Assembly: GCA_045578245.1 (NCBI GenBank)
Contig: JAZNJX010000044.1
Span: 1 to 38,338 of the forward strand
Source: Fimenecus sp045578245
GTDB lineage: Bacteria; Bacillota; Clostridia; Oscillospirales; Acutalibacteraceae
Reading direction: 5' to 3'
Length of the DNA stretch: 38,338 nt
Shown here piece after piece: positions 31,319 through 38,338 of the stretch. A program made the position numbers and the translations under genes. The notes below the pieces were generated by a model. The model ran no database searches. It was not told where the DNA came from and saw nothing but the letters and a program-made list of their open reading frames with translations. Each line of letters opens with the position of its first letter. Position 1 is the first letter of the stretch.

Positions 31319-32576
31319 AGATGCAATTATGAATGGTGAGTTCGACGCTCGTTTTAAGAGAGTTTATGTTACAGATGAGGCTGTTAAAGCTCAGCACGAA
31401 AGATATGTAAGCCTTGCAAATGACTTTGCTGAAATTTTTAGTGAGGACAGAGATGCTCGTCTTTTCTCTGCACCTGGCAGAACAGAAGTTGGTGGTAACC
31501 ATACAGACCATAACCACGGTAGAGTTCTTGCAGCAGGTATTAACCTTGATGCTATTGCTGTTGCATCAAAGAATGAAGAGAATATTGTACGCGTAAAATC
31601 ACGTGGATACAAAATGGATGTTTGTGACATTACTGACCTTGAAATTAAAGAGGATGAAAAAGGTCATTCACCTGCTCTTGTTCGTGGTATGTGTGCAGGT
31701 TTCCTTAAATATGGTTACAAAATCGGTGGTTTTGACGCTGTAACAATGTCAAGTGTGCTTTCAGGCTCAGGTCTTTCATCATCAGCGGCTTATGAGGTTC
31801 TTGTTGGTACAATGCTTAACTACCTTTACAATGATGGTCAGGTTGATGCTATCACAATCGCAAAAATTGCACAGTATGCTGAAAATGTTTACTTTGACAA
31901 ACCATGTGGACTTATGGACCAGATGGCTTGCTCAGTTGGTGGCTTTGTTACTATCGACTTTAACAACCCTGCAGAACCAATCGTTAACGAGGTTAAATTT
32001 GACTTTGCATCATCAGGTCACTCACTTTGCATCGTTGACACAAAGGGCAGCCATTCAGATTTGACAGACGATTATGCTGCAATCCGTAGTGAAATGGAAG
32101 GCGTTGCAGGCTGTTTTGGTAAAAAGGTTCTTCGTGAAGTTGATGAAGAAGAATTTAAGAAGAATATTCCTGCTGTACGTGAAAAAGTTGGTGACAGAGC
32201 AGTTATTCGTGCAATGCATTTCTTCGCAGATAATGCAAGAGTATTAAAAGAGGTTGATGCTCTTAAAAATGGTGACTTTAAAACATTCAAATCATACATA
32301 CTTGAAAGTGGTGACTCATCATACAAGTATAATCAAAATGTATTCTCTGTTAAAAAGCCTAAGGAACAGCCTGTTTCACTTGCTTTAGCAGTAAGTGAAA
32401 GTATTCTTAAAGGCAAAGGGGCTTGGAGAGTTCACGGTGGTGGATTTGCAGGTACAATTCAGGCTTTTGTTCCAAACGAAATCCTTGCTGACTACAAAAA
32501 TGCGATGGAAAGCATTTTTGGTGAGGGCTCTTGTTACGTGTTAATCATTAGACCGGTTGGCGGTATAGAAATATAG
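31299..32576 (+). CDS. galK: Galactokinase
   Basis: A 425-residue GHMP-family kinase phosphorylating galactose at C1 (Leloir pathway). The galactokinase signature is GRTEVGGNHTDHNHG (60-74), a variant of the usual GRVNLIGEHTDYNGG. The ATP-binding GHMP motif is SGSGLSSSAAYEVLVG (near 153-168), and HGGGFAGT near the C-terminus is motif 3. The substitutions in the first motif recur in clostridial enzymes as far as I recall, but sugar specificity could be broader. AAAGGAG precedes the ATG. galT and galE are not in the window; a phosphohexomutase gene closes the same run. Confidence 0.88.
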   Translation: MKIQMLKDAIMNGEFDARFKRVYVTDEAVKAQHERYVSLANDFAEIFSEDRDARLFSAPGRTEVGGNHTDHNHGRVLAAGINLDAIAVASKNEENIVRVKSRGYKMDVCDITDLEIKEDEKGHSPALVRGMCAGFLKYGYKIGGFDAVTMSSVLSGSGLSSSAAYEVLVGTMLNYLYNDGQVDAITIAKIAQYAENVYFDKPCGLMDQMACSVGGFVTIDFNNPAEPIVNEVKFDFASSGHSLCIVDTKGSHSDLTDDYAAIRSEMEGVAGCFGKKVLREVDEEEFKKNIPAVREKVGDRAVIRAMHFFADNARVLKEVDALKNGDFKTFKSYILESGDSSYKYNQNVFSVKKPKEQPVSLALAVSESILKGKGAWRVHGGGFAGTIQAFVPNEILADYKNAMESIFGEGSCYVLIIRPVGGIEI

Positions 32577-32593
32577 AACTAAGGTTGATTTAA

Positions 32594-33586
32594 ATGACAA
32601 CTATTGAACTTTTAGAAAAACTAACTTCCCCTGCAGGTGTTGCGGGGGAAGAAAACAGCTCCTTTGAAGCACTCAAGGGGCTTTTTTCACTGTATGGAGA
32701 AGTTTCTTCTGATGTTTCAGGAAACATAATTATCCATAAAAATGGTACAGGAAAGCATATTCTTCTGGATGCACATCTTGACACAATCGGCTTCGTTGTA
32801 ACAGGAATTACCGAGGATGGTTTTATCCGTGTACAGAAAGTCGGTGGAGTTGATATGCGTACAGTAGAGGGTATGGAATTGACTCTTCACGGTGAAAAGG
32901 ATATTTACGGTGTTATTTGCACTGTGCCACCACATCTTTCAGACGGAGAAAGTAAAGTTTCGGCTGATGGCACTGCTGTTGTGGATGTTGGTATGACTAA
33001 AGAAGATGCTGAAAAGATGATTTCCATAGGTGACAGAGCATCTTTCAAAAGCAGTTTTTCTGTGCTTAATGAAAACAGGGTGTCTTCTCCTTATATTGAT
33101 GACCGTGGAGGAATTGCCGTGCTTTTAAAGGCACTTGAATACACAAAAACAGAAAACGAGATTACGCTTGTCTGCTCAGCTCAGGAAGAAACAGGTGGCA
33201 CTGGTGCTAAATGTGCGTCATTTAACGTGGATGCTGATTTGTCCGTTTCTGTTGATGTGAGTTTTGCAACTACACCTGATTCAAAGGCAAGTGAATGTGG
33301 CAAAATGAATGGTGGAGCTATGGTAGGCTACGCACCAATTCTTGACAGACAATATACAGAACTTTTAGTTGAAATCGCAAAAGAAAAGGATATTCCATAC
33401 CAAAAGGAGATTATGAATGGTCGCACAGGCACAAATGCTGACCATATTACAATTTCAAAGGGTGGAGTGCCTTCTGTATTGGTGTCAATTCCAATAAGAT
33501 ATATGCATACTCCTGTTGAAACGGTTGATTTAAAGGATATTGAGTCCTGCGCTAAACTTATTGCAGAGTTTTTGGAAAGGGTGTGA
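32594..33586 (+). CDS. M42 family metallopeptidase (first copy)
   Basis: A 330-residue co-catalytic di-metal aminopeptidase of family M42 (glutamyl aminopeptidase/endoglucanase M fold). Metal and catalytic residues are visible as LLDAHLDTIGF (His61, Asp63), the DDRGG segment, the Glu pair in CSAQEETGGTGAK, and the terminal His of RYMHTPVE. M42 enzymes are cytoplasmic, usually form 12-mers, and trim peptides from the N-terminus. It is 18 bases after galK and four bases before a second M42 gene. The two copies are clearly divergent, which suggests different peptide preferences or a mixed complex. Confidence 0.88.
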   Translation: MTTIELLEKLTSPAGVAGEENSSFEALKGLFSLYGEVSSDVSGNIIIHKNGTGKHILLDAHLDTIGFVVTGITEDGFIRVQKVGGVDMRTVEGMELTLHGEKDIYGVICTVPPHLSDGESKVSADGTAVVDVGMTKEDAEKMISIGDRASFKSSFSVLNENRVSSPYIDDRGGIAVLLKALEYTKTENEITLVCSAQEETGGTGAKCASFNVDADLSVSVDVSFATTPDSKASECGKMNGGAMVGYAPILDRQYTELLVEIAKEKDIPYQKEIMNGRTGTNADHITISKGGVPSVLVSIPIRYMHTPVETVDLKDIESCAKLIAEFLERV

Positions 33587-33590
33587 GAGT

Positions 33591-34607
33591 ATGAATTTTG
33601 AACTTTTAAAAACCCTTTGCATGCTCAATGGCACATCAGGTGATGAAAAAAATGTGAGAGATTTTATAATCTCAAAACTTCCAGAAGATTGCGCATACAT
33701 TGTTGACCCCATTGGAAATCTTATTGTCAACAAAAAAGGTGAAAGAGAGCCTGAAAATAAAGTTGCACTCTTTGCACATATGGACGAGGTTGGATTTATT
33801 GTCACATATATTACTGATGATGGCTTTGTGTATGTTGCAAATGTAGGTGGTATTGACAATTCTGCACTTTTCGGTAAGAAAATTACTGTAAATGGTCATA
33901 TTGGCGTTGTTGGTGGTAAGGCAATTCACCAATGCTCAGGTGATGAAGCAAAGAAGATTCCTGATATCACGGATATGTGTGTGGATTTTGGGTTTGAGAA
34001 TAAAGGAATAGCAGAAAAACATCTAAGCCTTGGTGATTTTGGTTATTTTAAATCGGACTTTATTGAGTTTGGAAATGATATGATTAAATCTAAGGCGCTT
34101 GACGACCGTCTTGGATGTGCTATTATGCTTGAACTTTTACAGAGGAAGTCAAAAATTAACTACACCTGTGTTTTCACTGTGCAGGAAGAGGTTGGCACTC
34201 GTGGTGCTACAGTTTCTGCATACACAGTGAATCCTGATTATGCCATTGTTATTGAAACAACAACTGCATCGGATATTCCTGACACACCTGAAAACAAGAA
34301 GGTTTGCAAGGTGGGTAGTGGTGCAGTGGTGTCATTTATGGACAGAGGAACAATTTACAACAAGGATTTATATAAAAAGGCAAGAGAACTTGCTGATAAA
34401 AAGGGAATTCCTAACCAGACAAAGACTGTTGTTGCAGGTGGAAATGATGCTGCTGCAATCCACAAGGCAGCAGGTGGCATAAATACAGTTGCAGTTTCAC
34501 TTCCTTGCAGGTATATTCACTCTGCATCTTCCGTTGGTTGTAAAAAGGATATTGAAGCAGTTAATGACCTTGTTACCACCTTGCTTGAGGAGTTTGCAAA
34601 TGGTTAA
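33591..34607 (+). CDS. M42 family metallopeptidase (second copy)
   Basis: A 338-residue M42 aminopeptidase. Metal-binding features are FAHMDEVGF (His63, Asp65), KALDDRLGC, the Glu pair in FTVQEEVGTRGA, and RYIHSASSVG near the C-terminus. The LNGTSGDEKNVRDFI start is typical of the Bacillus YsdC/FrvX type and is closer to the family norm than the first copy. The frame is open 17 codons upstream into the first M42 gene, but ATG 33591 directly follows that gene's stop and has GGAAAGG upstream. Its stop overlaps the acetyltransferase start by eight bases. Confidence 0.9.
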   Translation: MNFELLKTLCMLNGTSGDEKNVRDFIISKLPEDCAYIVDPIGNLIVNKKGEREPENKVALFAHMDEVGFIVTYITDDGFVYVANVGGIDNSALFGKKITVNGHIGVVGGKAIHQCSGDEAKKIPDITDMCVDFGFENKGIAEKHLSLGDFGYFKSDFIEFGNDMIKSKALDDRLGCAIMLELLQRKSKINYTCVFTVQEEVGTRGATVSAYTVNPDYAIVIETTTASDIPDTPENKKVCKVGSGAVVSFMDRGTIYNKDLYKKARELADKKGIPNQTKTVVAGGNDAAAIHKAAGGINTVAVSLPCRYIHSASSVGCKKDIEAVNDLVTTLLEEFANG

Positions 34608-35280
34608 GTCCATAGATTTTATTGATAAGTCAATTTTTAACTATCTCGGCAAGGACGATTATGCTGTGTTTATTGCACTAACGGGACTTTGTGATGGAAT
34701 AAGGCTTAATGATGGCGTTGTGTGGGTACAAACTGATGAAACCGAGCGTATTACTGCTGTTGTTGCAACGTCCAGAAGTGGAAAAAGCCTTATTTTTGCC
34801 GATGAAAATGCTGATAAAGAAGAATTGAACTTTATTGCAAATGGCGAAAACGAGGTAATAGATAAAAAATATCTATTTAAAAAATCCGTGTCGCCATTAT
34901 GTTGTGAAAAAGGTGTTGGCAGGTCTGAATATTGGAAGATAAAAGCTTTAAATAGTTTAGATAGAGAAAAACACGACGAAATTGTAGCCTTTAAAATGCT
35001 TCTCAACAGTATGAACAAGTGTGAGGGAGAATTGCTATCTGATAATAACGAGATTATCGGTGGTGGATTCATTACATTTAGTCAAAAAGTATCTTTGATT
35101 ACAGATGTATATATAAATGAGAAATATCGTGGCCAGGGCTTCGGCAAGGCGATAGTTGAAAAATTACTAAATGCTTCAACAAATGAAGATGTGTATCTTG
35201 TATCAAAGGAACACAATTTAGATTTTTATAAAAAATGCGGTTTTGAAATCGTTAAAGAAATATATGACTACAAAGGATAA
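34600..35280 (+). CDS. GNAT family N-acetyltransferase
   Basis: A 226-residue protein whose C-terminal half is a GNAT acetyltransferase domain: VSLITDVYINEKYRGQGFGKAI with the acetyl-CoA pyrophosphate loop RGQGFG at 177-182, then the closing pattern NLDFYKKCGFEIVKE. The N-terminal 120 or so residues are not a domain I recognise and may be a degenerate second GNAT fold. The substrate is unknown; its position after two peptidases hints at amino acids or peptides. The frame is open far upstream inside the peptidase gene, but ATG 34600 with GAGGAG in front overlaps the peptidase stop and is the likely start. Confidence 0.8.
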   Translation: MVKSIDFIDKSIFNYLGKDDYAVFIALTGLCDGIRLNDGVVWVQTDETERITAVVATSRSGKSLIFADENADKEELNFIANGENEVIDKKYLFKKSVSPLCCEKGVGRSEYWKIKALNSLDREKHDEIVAFKMLLNSMNKCEGELLSDNNEIIGGGFITFSQKVSLITDVYINEKYRGQGFGKAIVEKLLNASTNEDVYLVSKEHNLDFYKKCGFEIVKEIYDYKG

Positions 35281-35286
35281 TGCAAA

Positions 35287-36555
35287 ATGTTTTTTGAAAT
35301 TAGTGAGAGAGTAAAAGACCTTTCTTCTGTTGCTTTGAAAAAGGCAGAAACAGTTTTCGGAAGAATTGATGAAATAACAGAATATAACCAACAGAAGGTG
35401 CTTTCTGCATTCATCAGAAACCGTGTTGATGAAACAGATTTCAACACATCAACAGGCTATGGTTATGGTGATAAGGGCAGGGAAAAACTTGATGTGCTTA
35501 CTGCTGATATTTTTGGTGCAGAGAGTGCGATTATCCGTTCAGGCGCACTCGCTAGTGGTACACATACTCTGGCAGTTTGTCTTTATGGGATTCTTCGTCC
35601 AAATGACACAATGCTTTGTGTAACAGGTGCACCTTATGACACTCTTCACTCAACAATTGGTCTTGGTGGCAAAAATATGGGCGACGGAACACTTGCTGAT
35701 TTTGGAGTAACATACCAACAGATTGATTTGTATAATGACGAGCTTGATTACAAATCTATTGAAGAATGCGCAAAAGATAAAGATGTTAGAATGGTTTATA
35801 TTCAGCGTTCTCGTGGATATTCACTTCGTCACACAATTTCTATTGATGAAATTAAAAAGGTTTGTGAAATTGTACATAGAGTTAACAAAAGAGCAATCGT
35901 TATGGTTGATAACTGCTATGGTGAATTTACTGAAAAGCTTGAGCCAACAGAAGTTGGGGCAGATTTGATGGCAGGTTCACTCATTAAAAATGCAGGTGGC
36001 GGAATTGCTTCCTGCGGTGGATATATTGCAGGTCGCAAGGATTTGGTTGAACTTTGTGGATATCGTCTTACAACTCCAGGACTTGGCATTGAGGTTGGAG
36101 CAACACTAGGACAGAACAGAAGTCTTTTCATGGGGCTTTTCAATGCTCCACATGTTGTTGGGGAAGCACTTAAAACTGCAGTTTTTGCAGCATCAATTTA
36201 TACTGAGTTAGGTTTTAAGGTTACTCCAACAGTTGAAGAAACTCGACATGACATTATTCAGGCAATTTGCCTTGAGACTCCTGAAAATCTTATTGCTTTT
36301 TGTCAAGGACTTCAAAAAGGTGCTCCTGTTGACTCATATGTAACGCCTGAACCTTGGGATATGCCTGGTTATGACAATCAAGTTATTATGTCTGCAGGTG
36401 CTTTCACATCAGGTTCATCCATTGAGCTTTCTGCTGATGCACCACTTCGTGAGCCATATGCTGTATGGATGCAGGGTGGACTTAATTTCCACAGTGGAAA
36501 AATCGGTGTAATGCTTGCAACAGAAGAACTTTTGAAAAGAGGTCTTATAAAATGA
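35287..36555 (+). CDS. Methionine gamma-lyase family / aluminium-resistance-type PLP protein
   Basis: A 422-residue fold-type I PLP enzyme of the family annotated as aluminium resistance or methionine gamma-lyase-related (Bacillus YnbB). Recognisable blocks are TGYGYGDKGREKLD, AESAIIRSGALASGTH, MVYIQRSRGYSLR and MVDNCYGEFTE. The PLP lysine is probably Lys234 in GSLIKNAGGGIASCGGYIAG. The true reaction is not established for most members; lyase activity on sulfur amino acids is only a family-level guess. It starts six bases after the acetyltransferase stop and overlaps the phosphohexomutase start by four bases (ATGA), so it is in the middle of a tightly coupled operon. Confidence 0.87.
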   Translation: MFFEISERVKDLSSVALKKAETVFGRIDEITEYNQQKVLSAFIRNRVDETDFNTSTGYGYGDKGREKLDVLTADIFGAESAIIRSGALASGTHTLAVCLYGILRPNDTMLCVTGAPYDTLHSTIGLGGKNMGDGTLADFGVTYQQIDLYNDELDYKSIEECAKDKDVRMVYIQRSRGYSLRHTISIDEIKKVCEIVHRVNKRAIVMVDNCYGEFTEKLEPTEVGADLMAGSLIKNAGGGIASCGGYIAGRKDLVELCGYRLTTPGLGIEVGATLGQNRSLFMGLFNAPHVVGEALKTAVFAASIYTELGFKVTPTVEETRHDIIQAICLETPENLIAFCQGLQKGAPVDSYVTPEPWDMPGYDNQVIMSAGAFTSGSSIELSADAPLREPYAVWMQGGLNFHSGKIGVMLATEELLKRGLIK

Positions 36556-38075
36556 AATTGATGCACCTTAAAAGTGGTACAGATGTCCGTGGTGTTGCTG
36601 TTTCAACAGAGAAATATCCTGAAATTCAGCTGACTGACGATGTGGTGAAATATATTTCAACAGCTTTTATCAGGTTTTTGAGTGGAAAAACAGGCAAGGC
36701 ATATTGCGATTTAACTGTTTCGGTTGGTCACGATTCAAGAATTTCTGCCGACAGAATAAGAAATGCTGTAATTTCAGTTGTAAAAGATATGGGTGTTAAC
36801 GTGCTTAACTGCTCATATTGTTCAACTCCTGCAATGTTTATGACAACTGTTACAAGAAGTTGTGATGGTGCCATTCAGATTACTGCAAGTCATCATCCTT
36901 TTGACAGAAACGGACTAAAATTCTTTACTCGTGACGGTGGTCTTTCCGGTGATGAGTTAAAATCAATTTTAGCTGATGCAGAAAATGAGCCTTGCGAAAA
37001 AGCAGATAAATCAGGTACAGTTACTGAAATCGATTATATTTCCGAATATGCAGAGATTCTTCGTAATATGATTAAGCGGGGTGTGAGTGCTGAAAATTAC
37101 GAAAAACCTCTTGATGGGTTTAAAGTTGCAGTTGACGCAGGAAACGGTGTTGGTGGCTTTTATGCTACAAAGGTTTTAGAGCCACTTGGTGCAGATGTTT
37201 CTGCAAGTCAGTTTTTAGAGCCTGACGGAATGTTCCCTAATCATATTCCTAATCCAGAAAACAAGGTTGCCATGGAATTTATCCGTAAAGCAACAGTAGA
37301 GAACAATTGCGATTTAGGTGTGATTTTTGATACTGACGTTGACCGTGCGTCCTGTGTTGACGAAAAAGGTGAAGAAATTAACAGAAATGCCATCGTTGCA
37401 TTAGCATCTGTAATTGCACTTGAAGGCAACGAGGGTGGAAGTATTGTCACAGACTCTGTAACGAGTGATGGACTCCGTGAATTTATCGAAGAAAAACTCG
37501 GTGGAAAGCATATTCGTTTTAAAAGGGGATATAAAAATGTAATTGATGAGGCAATTCGTCGTACAAATCTCGGTGAAAACTCACCACTTGCAATTGAGAC
37601 ATCAGGACATGCGGCATTTAAAGAGAATTACTATCTTGACGACGGTGCTTATCTTGTTACAAAGATTATCATTAAGGCTGCTGTGCTTCGTAAGGAAAAC
37701 AAGAAAATTGGTGACTGTATTGCTGACCTTAAAAAGCCTTTGGAAGAAAAAGAACTTCGTTTTAATATAACCGAAGAAAATTTCCGTGAAATCGGCGAAA
37801 CGCTTATTGAGGATATTAAAAAACAGGCGGAAGAAAATGAAGAAATGTTTTTAGCACCTGATAATTATGAGGGTGTGAGAGTTTCATTTAAAGATGTAAA
37901 GCGAAACGGATGGTTCTTGCTCCGACTTTCTGTTCACGACCCTGTAATGCCTTTCAATACGGAAAGCGACACAGAAGGTGGTTGTGTTGAAATCTGCAAA
38001 AGCTTTTGCGAAATGGTTAAAAACGTAAAGGGAATTGACTTTACACCAGTCCAAGAATTTATAAATTTGCAATAA
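36552..38075 (+). CDS. Phosphomannomutase/phosphoglucomutase family protein
   Basis: A 507-residue alpha-D-phosphohexomutase moving phosphate between C6 and C1 of hexoses. The catalytic serine is Ser113 in ITASHHPFDRNG (usual form TASHNP). The metal-binding loop DTDVDR is at 260-265, the sugar-binding segment ETSGHAAF lies near residue 346, and the C-terminal phosphate-binding region follows. Mannose, glucose or both may be substrates. With galactokinase in the same operon it fits a sugar-phosphate role. It is the last gene of the coupled operon. A new promoter follows six bases after its stop; no clear terminator is visible between, so readthrough into acpP is possible. Confidence 0.88.
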   Translation: MKLMHLKSGTDVRGVAVSTEKYPEIQLTDDVVKYISTAFIRFLSGKTGKAYCDLTVSVGHDSRISADRIRNAVISVVKDMGVNVLNCSYCSTPAMFMTTVTRSCDGAIQITASHHPFDRNGLKFFTRDGGLSGDELKSILADAENEPCEKADKSGTVTEIDYISEYAEILRNMIKRGVSAENYEKPLDGFKVAVDAGNGVGGFYATKVLEPLGADVSASQFLEPDGMFPNHIPNPENKVAMEFIRKATVENNCDLGVIFDTDVDRASCVDEKGEEINRNAIVALASVIALEGNEGGSIVTDSVTSDGLREFIEEKLGGKHIRFKRGYKNVIDEAIRRTNLGENSPLAIETSGHAAFKENYYLDDGAYLVTKIIIKAAVLRKENKKIGDCIADLKKPLEEKELRFNITEENFREIGETLIEDIKKQAEENEEMFLAPDNYEGVRVSFKDVKRNGWFLLRLSVHDPVMPFNTESDTEGGCVEICKSFCEMVKNVKGIDFTPVQEFINLQ

Positions 38076-38080
38076 AAGTG

Positions 38081-38109
38081 TTGACAAACAGGCTAAAAAA
38101 AATTACTAT
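38081..38109 (+). promoter_or_regulatory. Promoter of acpP
   Basis: TTGACA (38081-38086) and TACTAT (38104-38109) are 17 bases apart, with a second possible -10 box, TATTAT, at 38107-38112. The start codon of the acyl carrier protein is 36 bases downstream. Confidence 0.7.
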
Positions 38110-38144
38110 TATAGGGAATAAAGATTTTGAACGGAGGTGTAGGT

Positions 38145-38338
38145 ATGATTTTTGAAAAAGTACGCGCAATTATTTGTGACCAGCTTGAATTGGACGAGGA
38201 TGTTGTTACTTTAGACGCTGTTCTCCTTGAAGACCTTGGTGCTGACAGTATTGACCTTGCAGATTTAGTTATGACTCTTGAGGATGAATTCGATATGGAA
38301 ATCTCCGACGAAGAGCTTGAAAATATTAGAACTGTTGC
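38145..38338 (+). CDS. acpP: Acyl carrier protein (cut by window end)
   Basis: The first 64 codons of a small acidic protein, against a family length of about 75. The motif GADSIDLADLVM carries the phosphopantetheine-attachment serine, Ser35, here as DSI instead of the usual DSL. The helix II-like segment and the acidic EDEFDMEISDEELENI stretch are typical. Acyl carrier protein holds growing fatty acyl chains in type II fatty acid synthesis. ACGGAGGTG precedes the ATG, and the gene has its own promoter. Other fab genes may follow beyond the window; a polyketide or secondary carrier protein cannot be excluded. Confidence 0.85.
   Translation, partial: MIFEKVRAIICDQLELDEDVVTLDAVLLEDLGADSIDLADLVMTLEDEFDMEISDEELENIRTV

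Overview
The window is an origin-proximal chromosome segment of a low-GC Gram-positive bacterium, most likely a gut Clostridia of the Oscillospiraceae/Ruminococcus type. The evidence is the conserved block rpmH-rnpA-yidD-yidC-jag-mnmG-rsmG-noc-parA-parB next to an AT-rich tract, two perfect parS sites, the LL-diaminopimelate aminotransferase route to lysine, and a dockerin-bearing exported protein. The family assignment is inference; no rRNA is present to confirm it. I see no tRNA, rRNA, CRISPR array, transposase or prophage.

Positions 1-8443 are the origin block. A consensus promoter drives rpmH and the RNase P protein, YidD, YidC and Jag/KhpB genes. These are followed by mnmG, which carries a parS inside its coding sequence, then rsmG, a Noc-type ParB paralogue, a hairpin-rich gap with a second parS, and parA-parB. 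serS and two lipoprotein genes (a YerB-like DUF3048 protein and an unrecognised one) follow up to 11707.

Positions 11708-19832 are the least ordinary part. A 938-base gap holds a terminator, an imperfect palindromic repeat of the miniature-element kind, a TTGATA-17-TATAAT promoter and a leader of about 350 nt that can form a pseudoknot and several hairpins. The leader feeds an exported 1826-residue protein with a FIVAR-like helical region and a C-terminal dockerin. Next come a second exported protein of 457 residues, a 37-codon small ORF and a strong terminator. I read this as one surface/secreted locus of unknown function and the best candidate for something undescribed.

Positions 19859-21847, on the minus strand, encode a PHP-type protein tyrosine phosphatase and an AI-2E-family membrane protein. 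Positions 22027-29440 hold hom, lysC (with an internal start for a beta subunit), guaB, glyA, dapF and dapL, so threonine, lysine and peptidoglycan precursor synthesis is clustered here. A minus-strand D-2-hydroxyacid dehydrogenase follows.

Positions 30517-38075 form a tightly packed plus-strand run: a TVP38/VTT membrane protein, a galactokinase, two M42 peptidases, a GNAT acetyltransferase, a methionine gamma-lyase-family PLP enzyme and a phosphohexomutase. The window ends inside an acyl carrier protein gene with its own promoter. Several genes use TTG or GTG starts (rnpA, parA, the dehydrogenase, the PHP phosphatase).
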